Below are positions 16,362 to 24,573 of a stretch of DNA of 64,000 bases, one piece after another; position 1 is the stretch's first letter, and each line of letters starts with the position of its first letter. Origin of the DNA: Bacillota bacterium (lineage in GTDB: Bacteria > Bacillota_I > Bacilli_A > Erysipelotrichales > Erysipelotrichaceae); contig JAEWFD010000038.1 of the NCBI GenBank assembly GCA_023388995.1, positions 59,407 to 123,406 of the forward strand, read 5' to 3'. The position numbers and the translations under genes were made by a program. Under the pieces are notes generated by a model. It was not told the origin of the DNA, did not search any database, and saw only the letters and a program-made list of their open reading frames with translations.

Positions 16362-17940
16362 AAAAGAATTTCTTGCTGCATTGCAAGCACGTCTTGGCAT
16401 ATTGCATGAAGATGAGATAAAAGATATTTTAGAAGAATATGGCGGCTATATCGATACTAAAATAGCAGAAGGAAAAACAGAAGAGGAGGCCGTGCAAGAC
16501 TTTGGCAACTTGGATGATTTGGTGGATGAAATTTTAGATGCATATAAGATCAATAAATCCTATACCAAGCAAAGTACCAAGAAAACGCAAAGCGGTGTGG
16601 ATGAGTTCATCAATACGCTCAGCGATATTATCAATCAAGTTGTGGAATATGCAACTACCTTCTTCACCAATTTGATTGAAGAGAATTCTGCCCAAAAGCT
16701 GGTGCGCATCCTTGTTTTAATTCTGATTGCAATCATTATGATGGCTGTTATGCGCATTCCTTTCTATGTCTTCCAAGCGCTTGGCAGTGCTTTCTTGCAT
16801 ATGCTGCTGCCTTATCCTTATGACCGTTTCCTAGTCTATGTGTGGGAAATTTTACTCAATATTTTCTATCTGCTCATTGGCATTTTAGTTATCGTTGGCT
16901 TTGTCAGGGGTGGTTATGACGGTTCTTCCATTTCCTACCAAATCCGCTCCATATTCCAAACAAATTCCAAAAAACGCTCACCTGCATCCTACACCACAAC
17001 AAACGATACTATTATCGTAGAAGCAGATGTGCCGCATTCCGAAGAATCCGCAGAAGATGATGACTCATTGGATGCAGAAGAAAAAGCAACAAATGAAGAG
17101 CAGGAAGATGCATTTACGCAGTCTCAAAAAAGTAATGACCACCGTAGCGAAAAACAAACTCGAACGCGCAAGCAACCTGCTTCGAATCGCTCCTTTGGCA
17201 AATCTATTTCCTATCTCTTAATCAGCATTATGAAATTCTTCGCCTTTCTGCTGCTGCTACCCGTATATGGGATGATTGCCGGTCTGGCAGTTGCCCTTGG
17301 TGTATTGATTTATTTATTCTTCCAAGGCATTTCCGTATTTGGCTTATTCATTCTGGTAATTGGCGGTTTGAGCCTCATTTCCTTATTTGTCAATGCAGTA
17401 TGGTATTTGTTTGGCAGCAGAAAATACTACGGCTATCACATGAAAGCACAACTCATCACAAGCTGTATCTTGATAGGCTTCGGCGGGGTCTTCACATTCT
17501 ATGATTTTATGAAGCTGGAATATTTAGATACGAGTGCTGTCTTCCAGGAAATCGGCAAGCATGAAACTCTGACATTTGATCTGAAAGATGAACCAATTAC
17601 CTTTCATATCGATCACTATACTTCATTGCAATACAGTACTCGTTTAGTTGAACGGGGCAAAATACAAATTGAAGTCAACTATTTTGAAGAGAACAACATT
17701 TTTTCCTATCGTGATCAAAATCAGGAACAATATATCAGTGTGGAAAGACGGCACAATTCCTACTCTCCTTACCACAACAGCATTGCTGTTTGGCTGGATG
17801 GATTGCGGAACAACAAAGTATATGCCATTCCCAGCAACTTAGAGAGCTATATTGTGATCTATATGCATCCGGATGATTATGCCTTATTCGAAGAACCAAG
17901 CTACGGCATTCTCAAATATAATCCAAAGCCAGTGGAGTAA
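16354..17940 (+). CDS. HAAS/DUF1700-domain multispan membrane protein
   Basis: The 528-residue protein starts with a HAAS/DUF1700 helical domain (MNKKEFLAALQARLGILHED through DFGNLDDLVDEILDAYKI, residues 1-65). Two membrane helices follow (about 110-190), then an acidic, disordered cytoplasmic stretch (about 215-280, EESAEDDDSLDAEEKA), three or more further helices (about 285-400), and a C-terminal extracytoplasmic beta-rich domain (about 400-528) resembling a polymer-like adhesin region. HAAS proteins are thought to work with the adjacent PadR regulator. The protein is larger than most DUF1700 members (about 180-330 residues). Substrate or signal unknown. Confidence 0.8.
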   Translation: MNKKEFLAALQARLGILHEDEIKDILEEYGGYIDTKIAEGKTEEEAVQDFGNLDDLVDEILDAYKINKSYTKQSTKKTQSGVDEFINTLSDIINQVVEYATTFFTNLIEENSAQKLVRILVLILIAIIMMAVMRIPFYVFQALGSAFLHMLLPYPYDRFLVYVWEILLNIFYLLIGILVIVGFVRGGYDGSSISYQIRSIFQTNSKKRSPASYTTTNDTIIVEADVPHSEESAEDDDSLDAEEKATNEEQEDAFTQSQKSNDHRSEKQTRTRKQPASNRSFGKSISYLLISIMKFFAFLLLLPVYGMIAGLAVALGVLIYLFFQGISVFGLFILVIGGLSLISLFVNAVWYLFGSRKYYGYHMKAQLITSCILIGFGGVFTFYDFMKLEYLDTSAVFQEIGKHETLTFDLKDEPITFHIDHYTSLQYSTRLVERGKIQIEVNYFEENNIFSYRDQNQEQYISVERRHNSYSPYHNSIAVWLDGLRNNKVYAIPSNLESYIVIYMHPDDYALFEEPSYGILKYNPKPVE

Positions 17941-17991
17941 TCACAGTTTACACCAATGATTACATTGGACGTTGTCATATATCTGCAAAAC

Positions 17992-18034
17992 AAAAAAGAG
18001 CAAGTTCGTGCTAGATCGAAGTTGCTCTTTTTCA
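17992..18034 (+). terminator. Terminator of the padR operon
   Basis: A GAGCAA...TTGCTC hairpin with nearly perfect TTCG/CGAA extension is followed by TTTTTC; an A-run precedes it, so it may act in both directions. Confidence 0.7.
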
Positions 18035-18090
18035 ATTATCGTCGTATATTCTTAATCTGCAATCAACAGCTCTCGTTAAAAGAAAATCCG

Positions 18091-18321
18091 CTACGGCAGC
18101 ACTAGTTCTGTCCAATTTGTTGGTCCTTCAAAAGATGGGATATATTTATAAAATATTCTATTCTGTTCATGATCAATTACTGCAACGTTTCCTTCATTTA
18201 GCGGAACAATAGTGTATCGCTCTTTCTCGACCGGCTTTTCCTTTGAAACAATTAACGCTGCAATTATGATTGAAACGCTGATCATCGCAGCACCAATCAA
18301 TTTTATTCCCTTATCCTTCAT
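18091..18321 (-). CDS. Small membrane-anchored hypothetical protein, 76 aa
   Basis: The start at 18321 gives MKDKGIKLIGAAMISVSIII, one N-terminal membrane helix, then about 45 residues outside the membrane ending in FEGPTNWTELVLP. A GGGGGC stretch 6-8 bases upstream serves as ribosome binding site. The family is not recognised. A degenerate second copy of its 3' end lies at about 18440-18520 on the same strand, where VDRPTNWLELLLL can be read, so the locus has been duplicated and is decaying. Confidence 0.55.
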   Translation of the reverse strand: MKDKGIKLIGAAMISVSIIIAALIVSKEKPVEKERYTIVPLNEGNVAVIDHEQNRIFYKYIPSFEGPTNWTELVLP

Positions 18322-18379
18322 GCATATGCCCCCTTGTTTGGATATTTCTATAATTAGTATATCAAAGATACAATTACCG

Positions 18380-18430
18380 GACAATATGAATTGCAAAATC
18401 ACAAAAAAGCAGACTATAGCAGCTCTAGTT
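18380..18430. repeat. Short intergenic repeat, copy 1
   Basis: The stretch GACAATATGAATTGCAAAAT followed by an A-run and AAGCAGACTATAGCAGC recurs almost unchanged at 19439-19485. In both places it lies between small genes of this patch. It marks a local duplication; its function is unknown. Confidence 0.55.
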
Positions 18431-18479
18431 ACAGAAAAATAGCTACAGTAACAATAGTTCTAGCCAATTCGTCGGTCTA

Positions 18480-18723
18480 TCAACCGATATAGTCATTAAT
18501 CCTTGATAAAGTTTGCTCATCATTTTTGTATAATTTACGAAAATCTTCTAACTCTATTCTTTGATCTAAATGTACCCTTGCTGCTATCTTTTGGATGGGA
18601 AGAGCAAGCTAAATATACGCAATAAGTGGTTGATTAGAAAATCTGCCTCTATACTCAAATTTTTTTGATCCATTTGCCAGGGGCTTGTAATACTCCGGAT
18701 TAAAACTTAAAGTACCTTTTCAT
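18480..18723 (-). pseudogene. Decayed gene fragment with internal stop
   Basis: On the minus strand one frame reads TLSFNPEYYKPLANGSKKFE, YRGRFSNQPLIAYI, then a TAG stop, then LALPIQKIAARVHLDQRIEL, EDFRKLYKNDEQTLSRINDYIG and a TGA. The composition on both sides of the TAG is protein-like and in the same frame, which suggests a gene killed by a nonsense mutation and probably truncated at its 5' end. The family is not recognised. Its end overlaps, in another frame, a degenerate copy of the 3' end of the 76-aa gene. Confidence 0.5.
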
Positions 18724-18733
18724 AATCGTTCGC

Positions 18734-19099
18734 TCATGATAATATATCTACTTGTTTGTTTTCTTCATAAACTATTTGAATTCCTAATACTCCATATTCC
18801 AAGACTCTATCTTTGCTATAAATATCATACATATCTTTAGGATCTGAAGTCTCATCCTCATCATATCCCAGCTCAACTTTATTAAAATCCTGATACAGTT
18901 CATAGAAATTTGGGTACTCAAAACGATCAACCACTTCAACTATTATTTTTTCAGAGGTTGTAGTACTTTCAAACTGAATTATATCACCTATTTTGATATT
19001 CCTTCTTTTTTCATCATTAAGTCTTAATTCTATTGTCTTTGTGCCTTGCTTCATTTTTTGTAATTGATCTTCAACTAATTGCATTATGTATTTACTCAT
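18734..19099 (-). CDS. ASCH-domain protein
   Basis: The 121-residue protein has the ASCH/PUA-like beta-barrel pattern: a basic binding groove with KQGTKTIELRLNDEKRRNIK, then GDIIQFES, VEVVDRFEYPNFYELY and a C-terminal GVLGIQIV strand. ASCH proteins bind RNA or modified nucleosides. The GxKxxExRL(x)D(x)KR motif contains the residues expected to contact nucleic acid. The specific role is unknown. It is a free-standing gene in an accessory patch. Confidence 0.8.
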   Translation of the reverse strand: MSKYIMQLVEDQLQKMKQGTKTIELRLNDEKRRNIKIGDIIQFESTTTSEKIIVEVVDRFEYPNFYELYQDFNKVELGYDEDETSDPKDMYDIYSKDRVLEYGVLGIQIVYEENKQVDILS

Positions 19100-19160
19100 A
19101 TACTATCTCTTTTCTAACACCATTATAGCGAATGTCACTTTGCATTATACCTTATATATT

Positions 19161-19192
19161 ATTACAAAAGAAGCCATCGCTGGCTTCTAGTT
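19161..19192 (-). terminator. Terminator-like hairpin upstream of the ASCH gene
   Basis: On the minus strand GAAGCCA-GCGA-TGGCTTC is followed by TTTTG. It closes transcription coming from the decayed ORF region at 19218-19433. Confidence 0.6.
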
Positions 19193-19217
19193 ACACTATC
19201 TATTGTGCAATATAGAA

Positions 19218-19433
19218 TTACACTTTTAAATTCTCTAAAAACCTATATACTTTCCCCAACAAATGACTTATGCAAGTGATAACATCAAACTGACAATATC
19301 GTAAATCAATGTTGAGACTGGCATGATTTTGCATTAAATTCTTTTCTATAAAAATGCAGGAAATTATCCATGTAGAACTAACAGAAATTACCAGCCAAGC
19401 AATGATACAATAATACCAGCAGTTAATATCTAA
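19218..19433 (-). pseudogene. Possible gene remnant with one membrane helix and no good start
   Basis: The 398 bases between the ASCH gene and yneF contain one minus-strand frame of 71 codons. It encodes a hydrophobic helix (YYCIIAWLVISVSSTWIISC) followed by a polar tail ending GKVYRFLENLKV. It has no usable start codon near its 5' end and no ribosome binding site, but a terminator follows it. It looks like the 3' end of a lost gene; it may also be chance. Confidence 0.3.
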
Positions 19434-19438
19434 TTAGC

Positions 19439-19485
19439 AGACAATATGAATCATAATATAAAAAAAAAGCAGACTATAGCAGCCT
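19439..19485. repeat. Short intergenic repeat, copy 2
   Basis: This is the second copy of the element at 18380-18430 (ACAATATGAAT, an A-run, then GCAGACTATAGCAGC), located just past the yneF stop. Confidence 0.55.
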
Positions 19486-19497
19486 GACTTTCTTTCC

Positions 19498-19719
19498 TTA
19501 TTTGCGATATTGATTCATGGAAGCCATGATCTGCTTGATTTGTGCTTCCGAAGGCTTTCTGCCCATTTGCATAAACATCGCCCGAATCATCTTTTCGTTG
19601 ATCGGTGGGTTTTCTTTTAATTGCTTCTCAAATTGTTTTCTTGTGAAGTAGAAGCCCAAAAAGCCGCCAGCTGCCAATCCAAGAATTAAACTCCCTATTG
19701 AATACCAGAAATCATTCAT
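19498..19719 (-). CDS. yneF: YneF family membrane protein (UPF0154)
   Basis: The 73-residue protein has one N-terminal membrane helix (YSIGSLILGLAAGGFLGFYF) and a conserved C-terminal tail (NPPINEKMIRAMFMQMGRKP, then SEAQIKQIMASMNQ), the exact hallmark of UPF0154/YneF. The length matches the family. Its role is unknown although it is conserved across Bacillota. An AAGGAG site precedes the ATG. Confidence 0.95.
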   Translation of the reverse strand: MNDFWYSIGSLILGLAAGGFLGFYFTRKQFEKQLKENPPINEKMIRAMFMQMGRKPSEAQIKQIMASMNQYRK

Positions 19720-19749
19720 CTTATTACTCCTTTGTTTCTCACTATCATA

Positions 19750-20145
19750 TTATACAATTTTTTCCCTCTTTACAAGACCTACCCAACGGATTTTGTTATT
19801 TTCATCAATCATTAACCAATCTCCTGTTATGTAGTATAACCAATTCCAGAAGATAGAATTGCTATCTTCCTCAATCTCCATGCACTGCTCATAAATTTTC
19901 AAGGTAGCTCTGCTTTTTGTGAATAAATTTTCATAGTAATAAATAAAATCATCATGCATAATATCACTGCGATCATTGGCATAACTCTCAAACTTTTCTT
20001 CAATGATCAGCGGATCATACGGAACCAGCATCCGATTCATCTGCCGCTTCATCTGCTTGTCAGATAGCAGCATAAAAAAGGTGCGTTCTTTATTTCGGAG
20101 AATCTCCACAAATGGTTTGCGAATCGGATATAATTTGTATTTCAT
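19750..20145 (-). CDS. Hypothetical protein, 131 aa
   Basis: The 131-residue soluble protein starts MKYKLYPIRKPFVEILRNKE after a GGGTGAT site. It carries acidic and aromatic stretches (FESYANDRSDIMHDDFIYYY, SNSIFWNWLYYITGDW). There is no signal peptide or membrane helix. The family is not recognised. It lies 30 bases upstream of yneF and could share its transcript. Confidence 0.6.
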   Translation of the reverse strand: MKYKLYPIRKPFVEILRNKERTFFMLLSDKQMKRQMNRMLVPYDPLIIEEKFESYANDRSDIMHDDFIYYYENLFTKSRATLKIYEQCMEIEEDSNSIFWNWLYYITGDWLMIDENNKIRWVGLVKREKIV

Positions 20146-20315
20146 ATTGTATCACCCTATTCATCATAAAAAATACCTTTGCAGAAGAATGTCGGATTTT
20201 GAAAAGATCGTCAAATTTTCCATAAAACAGACAATCTTTGTTGTAAATGAAGTGAATGATGCCTGTAAGTATGTATCCTGTGCTATACTAGTATGGTTAT
20301 GTTTAGGAGGTCCAA

Positions 20316-22037
20316 ATGTTTAAGCGATTTATTCAATACTATAAACCCCATAAAACATTATTTTTCTTAGATATGGGGGCCGCATTATTAACTGCGGTGT
20401 GTGATCTGTTTTATCCGATTATTACCAGAACGATTCTGAATGACTATCTCCCTACCCAAAACATGCGCTTCATCATGATTGCCATTCTTGCATTGCTGGT
20501 CATTTATTTCTTAAAAATGTGCCTGCAATATTTTGTGCAATACTACGGCCACTTGGTAGGTGTTTATATGCAAGCAGATATGCGTAAAGACGTTTTTACG
20601 CATCTGCAGAAACTACCTTTTTCGTTCTATGACGAACATGAAACAGGAAGCATCATGTCGCGCATTATCAATGACTTAATGGATATCTCAGAGTTGGCGC
20701 ACCATGGTCCGGAAGATTTATTTATTTCTGGTTCCATGATGATTTTTTCTTTCTTTTATTTATGTACGATCAATGTTACATTGACGGTTATTATTTTCTT
20801 GTTCATCCCGCTTTTAGTTTACTTCTCCATGAAGATGCGGGAGCGGATGAATGCTGCATTCACCGAGAGCAGAGTAAAAATTGCTTCTGTTAATGCGAAT
20901 CTTTCCAACAGTATTTCAGGGATTCGTGTTTCTAAAGCATTTACCAATGCTGATTACGAAGTGGATAAATTTCAGGAAGGAAATAACGCCTTTAAGTTTG
21001 CACGTAAAAAAGCATATAAGGCGATGGCGCAATTTCATAGCGGCACAAACTTCATTCTTGATTTTCTGAATGTTGTGGTCCTTCTTTGCGGCGGTTTGTT
21101 TACCTATTATAATACGATCAATATTGCGGATTTTGTGACCTACATGCTGTTTATCGGAACGTTTATTTCACCGATTAAACGCTTAATCAACTTTGTTGAG
21201 CAATTGCAATCCGGAATGACCGGTTTTAAACGGTTTACCGAACTGATGGATCAAGAGCCGGAAGAAGACAATGAACATGCGGAAGAACTATCGCACATTG
21301 ATGGCAATATTACGTTCGACAATGTCAGTTTCACCTATGGGGATGGCAAAGAAGTCCTGAAAGATATTAATTTGCAAATTCGCAGCGGTGAGACAGTGGC
21401 ACTGGTTGGGCCATCGGGCGGGGGCAAAACTACCATTTGTCATTTGATTCCTCACTTCTATCCGCTGGATAGCGGAACGATCTCTATTGATGACAGAAAT
21501 ATCAAGGAAATAAAGAATGCATCTTTACGCAAACATATTGGTATCGTTCAGCAAGATGTCTTCTTATTCAATGGAACGATCAAAGAAAATATTGCATATG
21601 GCAACTTGCTGGCCAGTGATGAAGAAATTATTGAAGCTGCCAAGCGTGCCAATATTCATGACTATGTCATGACCTTGGAAGAAGGGTATGAAACCAACAT
21701 CGGAGAACGGGGCGTTAAATTATCTGGCGGCCAAAAACAACGGTTGTCCATTGCCCGTGTCTTTTTAAAGAATCCTGCTATTCTGATCTTGGACGAAGCA
21801 ACCTCTGCCCTTGACAACAATACCGAATTGTTGATTCAGGAAGCATTAAGTGAACTAAGCAAAGGCAGGACCACGATTGTGGTTGCCCACCGCTTATCTA
21901 CCATTAAAAATGCAGATAAGATTGTTGTGATTTCCAACCAAGGAATCGAAGAACAAGGAACTCATGAAGAACTGCTGCACAAAGAAGGCCGCTACACAGC
22001 ACTGTATCAGTCTCAGTTTAATACCTTGGTTTCTTAA
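20316..22037 (+). CDS. ABC exporter half-transporter (permease fused to ATPase)
   Basis: The 573-residue protein has six N-terminal membrane helices (residues 15-300; coupling sequence FSFYDEHETGSIMSRIINDL) and a C-terminal ATPase. The ATPase has Walker A GPSGGGKTT (about 365), Q-loop QQDVFLF, signature LSGGQKQR, Walker B LILDEATSALD and switch His in VAHRLST. This is the homodimeric type IV exporter architecture of BmrA/MsbA-like lipid or multidrug exporters. It is a single gene with an AGGAGG site and a terminator immediately downstream. Substrate unknown. Confidence 0.9.
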   Translation: MFKRFIQYYKPHKTLFFLDMGAALLTAVCDLFYPIITRTILNDYLPTQNMRFIMIAILALLVIYFLKMCLQYFVQYYGHLVGVYMQADMRKDVFTHLQKLPFSFYDEHETGSIMSRIINDLMDISELAHHGPEDLFISGSMMIFSFFYLCTINVTLTVIIFLFIPLLVYFSMKMRERMNAAFTESRVKIASVNANLSNSISGIRVSKAFTNADYEVDKFQEGNNAFKFARKKAYKAMAQFHSGTNFILDFLNVVVLLCGGLFTYYNTINIADFVTYMLFIGTFISPIKRLINFVEQLQSGMTGFKRFTELMDQEPEEDNEHAEELSHIDGNITFDNVSFTYGDGKEVLKDINLQIRSGETVALVGPSGGGKTTICHLIPHFYPLDSGTISIDDRNIKEIKNASLRKHIGIVQQDVFLFNGTIKENIAYGNLLASDEEIIEAAKRANIHDYVMTLEEGYETNIGERGVKLSGGQKQRLSIARVFLKNPAILILDEATSALDNNTELLIQEALSELSKGRTTIVVAHRLSTIKNADKIVVISNQGIEEQGTHEELLHKEGRYTALYQSQFNTLVS

Positions 22038-22063
22038 AAAATACAGCTCGCGCTGTATTTTTT
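22036..22063 (+). terminator. Terminator of the ABC exporter gene
   Basis: AAATACAGC-TCGC-GCTGTATTT followed by further T residues immediately after the stop codon. Confidence 0.85.
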
Positions 22064-22071
22064 TGAAATCA

Positions 22072-22353
22072 TTATTCAATTGGTTCTCCGCAATACGGGC
22101 AGTATACCATAAAAAAGATACCTCTAACGGGCAGTTGCCGACCGCAGCAAGAACATTTTCCATATTTGTATTCAACTAAACCACCAGCACCTAATGCTAG
22201 TATAGCTAATCCAAAAAGTATGCTTTTTTCATATGTTGATGCAAGAATGAGAAATAAACAACCTATGAATGTCAAGATAATACTCACAACTTTCGCCAAC
22301 TTTACCCGCAATGCTCCCATTCCTTTCTTTAGCAGAATCACAATATACTTCAC
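22072..22353 (-). CDS. Small membrane protein with C-terminal zinc ribbon
   Basis: The product has two hydrophobic helices (about residues 22-60) and a C-terminal CSCC...CPYCGEPIE zinc-ribbon (C-x2-C, about 17 residues, C-x2-C). It resembles the 85-aa protein at 48188-48445, which has the same layout and VRG...CPYCGE ending, so the two are paralogues. The GTG start at 22353 lies 5 bases past the methyltransferase stop; an internal ATG at 22320 is the alternative and gives a length closer to the paralogue. Function unknown. Confidence 0.65.
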   Translation of the reverse strand: MKYIVILLKKGMGALRVKLAKVVSIILTFIGCLFLILASTYEKSILFGLAILALGAGGLVEYKYGKCSCCGRQLPVRGIFFMVYCPYCGEPIE

Positions 22354-22358
22354 TGTCC

Positions 22359-23120
22359 TTAAAGCTTCTTTGCAACGTACAAGCCATGATTAGAGTAAGC
22401 AAGCGCCTCTGGCTTTTCACACATATATCGATGAAAGCGAAGCCACTGTTCATATTGTTCTTTAGACATATTGTTTATTTTATTTCCAAGCAGCTCCGAT
22501 AATCCATCTACAGCAACATGATGCAAAAATCCCAATGGGTAGGATAGCATCAATTGTTCCATCTCCCTTACTTTCAAGAAGCAAAATGGTTCATCAATTA
22601 GCTGAAATGTTTCTTTGTCGTACCTGCCATCATCTATAAATTGCAAATCACGCATAGTTTCTGTAACAATCACCATATCATGATTGATATAAGCGAAAAA
22701 CAGTACGCCACCTGGCTTGCAGACCCGAATCGCTTCTTGAATAGCTTGCCTTTTTGCTGTTTCTTCTGCCAAATGATACAGCGGTCCTAAGCAAAGAACC
22801 ACATCAAATGTGTTATTTTGATAACAGCTAAGATCAAGTGCATTCCCTTGGCGGATATCCAAGTTCATTTCCTTGGTTTTTCGCTCTTTCATAATCGCAA
22901 CATGATGCTCCACAAGTTCCAAGGCAGAAACCGCAAAGCCTTGTTTCGCCAGCGAAATGCTGTAAGCACCTGTACCAGCCCCTATTTCTAATATACGCCC
23001 CGTTTTTGGTGCATAGCGCAAAATATACTCCATTGTTATTTGATACTCAATATTGGCTGCCTGACTGTAAAACAGCCTGTCATCCTCTTGAAATTGCTTG
23101 TATAATTCTGTTAAATCCAT
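22359..23120 (-). CDS. Class I SAM-dependent methyltransferase
   Basis: The 253-residue enzyme has the Rossmann SAM-binding signature ILEIGAGTGAYSISLA (residues 43-58), acidic residue after beta 2 (VSALELVEHH), RQGNALDL and the post-motif FDVVLCLGPLYHL. A C-terminal cap of about 90 residues probably sets the substrate. It belongs to the Methyltransf_11/25-like group whose substrates cannot be predicted. The zinc-ribbon membrane gene follows immediately, perhaps in one transcript. Confidence 0.85.
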   Translation of the reverse strand: MDLTELYKQFQEDDRLFYSQAANIEYQITMEYILRYAPKTGRILEIGAGTGAYSISLAKQGFAVSALELVEHHVAIMKERKTKEMNLDIRQGNALDLSCYQNNTFDVVLCLGPLYHLAEETAKRQAIQEAIRVCKPGGVLFFAYINHDMVIVTETMRDLQFIDDGRYDKETFQLIDEPFCFLKVREMEQLMLSYPLGFLHHVAVDGLSELLGNKINNMSKEQYEQWLRFHRYMCEKPEALAYSNHGLYVAKKL

Positions 23121-23351
23121 TATAATCGCCTCACTTTTCTTGCCATTGTATCATACTGCTTACCTATATGATAGATTTTTATGTGATTTGCTGATTGGAA
23201 ACAAGGCTTGAGATAATCACATGGGGCCATATAGAATCTCGATCTTCAAACCAATAATTCACATACCATATAAACATGAATAAGTTTTGTTTATTAATAA
23301 ATAGACAAAATATCAATATGGTTATATAATAGTCGATATGGAGGTATATTT

Positions 23352-24113
23352 ATGGAACAAAATCGTTTCTTTGAAGCGTCGATTGAAGCACTTGTCTGCG
23401 GCTATGAGGAGCAGGAAACCCAGTATACATGTTTAATTTGCAATACTCATTTCGAGAAGGGGATCATTTATCCATATGGCGATCTGTTTTGTGATGCCAA
23501 TAAAAGAATGAACCATCATATAGCAGACGAACATCAGGGAATGTTAGCGTATTTATTATCTTGCAACCCCGATCATTTGGGGGTCTCAAATCTGCAGCTG
23601 GAAATGGTGCGGCTATTTGCAAGTAAATTATCTGATCAGGAAATTGCTCGCCAGCAACAGCTATCAGCTTCCACAATCCGCAGTTATCGTTACAAGCTGC
23701 GTGAAAAAGAAAAACAAGCAAAGCTATTTCTGGCAATGATGCAATTGTTGGCGGAACAGACAAATCAAACTATTAAAACAGTCAATCAAACAGTATTATC
23801 TGATGCCCCCAAAACGGCAACCACTTTAGATGAACGATTCAATATTACAGTCGCTGAGAAAGAAAAATTCAAAACAATGTATTTCGATGAAACTGGTGCC
23901 TTAAAGGAATATCCGGTTCGGGAAAAACGGAAGGTAATTGTACTGGAAGTCATTGCCCAGAACTTTAAATTTGATTATATTTACAAAGAGGAAGAAGTAA
24001 ATCGTCTCCTCAAACGCATTTATGAGGATTTTGCGACCATTCGCCGCGCTCTCATCGAATATGGCTTTCTGGATCGCAGCAATGATGGATCATCATATTG
24101 GCGAGCACAATAA
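23352..24113 (+). CDS. DUF2087-domain transcriptional regulator
   Basis: The 253-residue protein has three parts. Residues 25-60 carry a CLIC...HHIADEH zinc-finger-like motif. Residues 85-125 form a LuxR-type helix-turn-helix (KLSDQEIARQQQLSASTIRS). The C-terminal DUF2087 domain (about residues 155-253) shows YFDETGALKEYPVREKRK and YEDFATIRRALIEYGFLDRS, with a typical Arg-rich DNA-contact end. DUF2087 proteins are regulators of unknown targets in Bacillota. It is monocistronic, with a GGAGG site. Confidence 0.85.
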   Translation: MEQNRFFEASIEALVCGYEEQETQYTCLICNTHFEKGIIYPYGDLFCDANKRMNHHIADEHQGMLAYLLSCNPDHLGVSNLQLEMVRLFASKLSDQEIARQQQLSASTIRSYRYKLREKEKQAKLFLAMMQLLAEQTNQTIKTVNQTVLSDAPKTATTLDERFNITVAEKEKFKTMYFDETGALKEYPVREKRKVIVLEVIAQNFKFDYIYKEEEVNRLLKRIYEDFATIRRALIEYGFLDRSNDGSSYWRAQ

Positions 24114-24115
24114 CT

Positions 24116-24148
24116 ACGAAGACAGCTCAACATGCAGCTGCCTTTTTC
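24116..24148 (+). terminator. Terminator of the DUF2087 gene
   Basis: A CAGCT...AGCTG hairpin followed by CCTTTTTC lies within 10 bases of the stop codon. Confidence 0.55.
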
Positions 24149-24171
24149 TATGATCAATTCCATATTAGCCA

Positions 24172-24362
24172 CAAAAAAAGACAACCACATGGCTGCCTTC
24201 TTCAACTTTAGAATCCAAAAGGGAGACTATTCCCGCGTTAGCAGGTGGGTATTCTGTGTTTATTTTTAGGATTCCTTCTACAAACGTGAAGGCTTTCAAC
24301 ACCAATAAACAACATCCGAATTCCCGTATCTCAATCTGTTGGAAATATATGACCTCTTGGAT
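24172..24362 (-). ncRNA. ssrS: 6S RNA, paralogue 1
   Basis: A minus-strand transcript of about 190 bases can be drawn from a promoter at 24369-24396 to a terminator at 24172-24203 (AAGGCAGCCA / TGGTTGTCTT then T-run). It folds as a long rod like 6S RNA. The closing stem is AAGAGG...AUUUCC with GGGAAU...CCCUUUU. A large central bubble follows, then the inner stem UGUUUAUU/AAUAAACA and the apical stem CCUUC/GAAGG. The second copy at 26264-26445 keeps every helix with covarying bases. Location downstream of aspS matches 6S-1 in Bacillus. 6S RNA binds sigma-A polymerase as an open-promoter mimic. Confidence 0.75.
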
Positions 24363-24368
24363 GGTTCT

Positions 24369-24396
24369 ATTATACCATATCCCGACTATCATGCAA
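24369..24396 (-). promoter_or_regulatory. Promoter of 6S RNA paralogue 1
   Basis: On the minus strand TTGCAT (24391-24396), a 16-base spacer and a perfect TATAAT (24369-24374) predict a 5' end near 24362, at the base of the closing stem. Confidence 0.75.
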
Positions 24397-24573
24397 GAAG
24401 CACACGCATGTATTTTTTGCCAGCAAACTGGAAAATAGATACATATCGCGGCTTATAGGATAAATGTAACCATTCTGTTTTGAAAGAAACACAATAGAAA
24501 GCTTCTTATCTATCATTAGTAGGGAATTTCATAACCCTGCTATTTCGTTTATTTTGTGCGCTTAAGAGTATAG

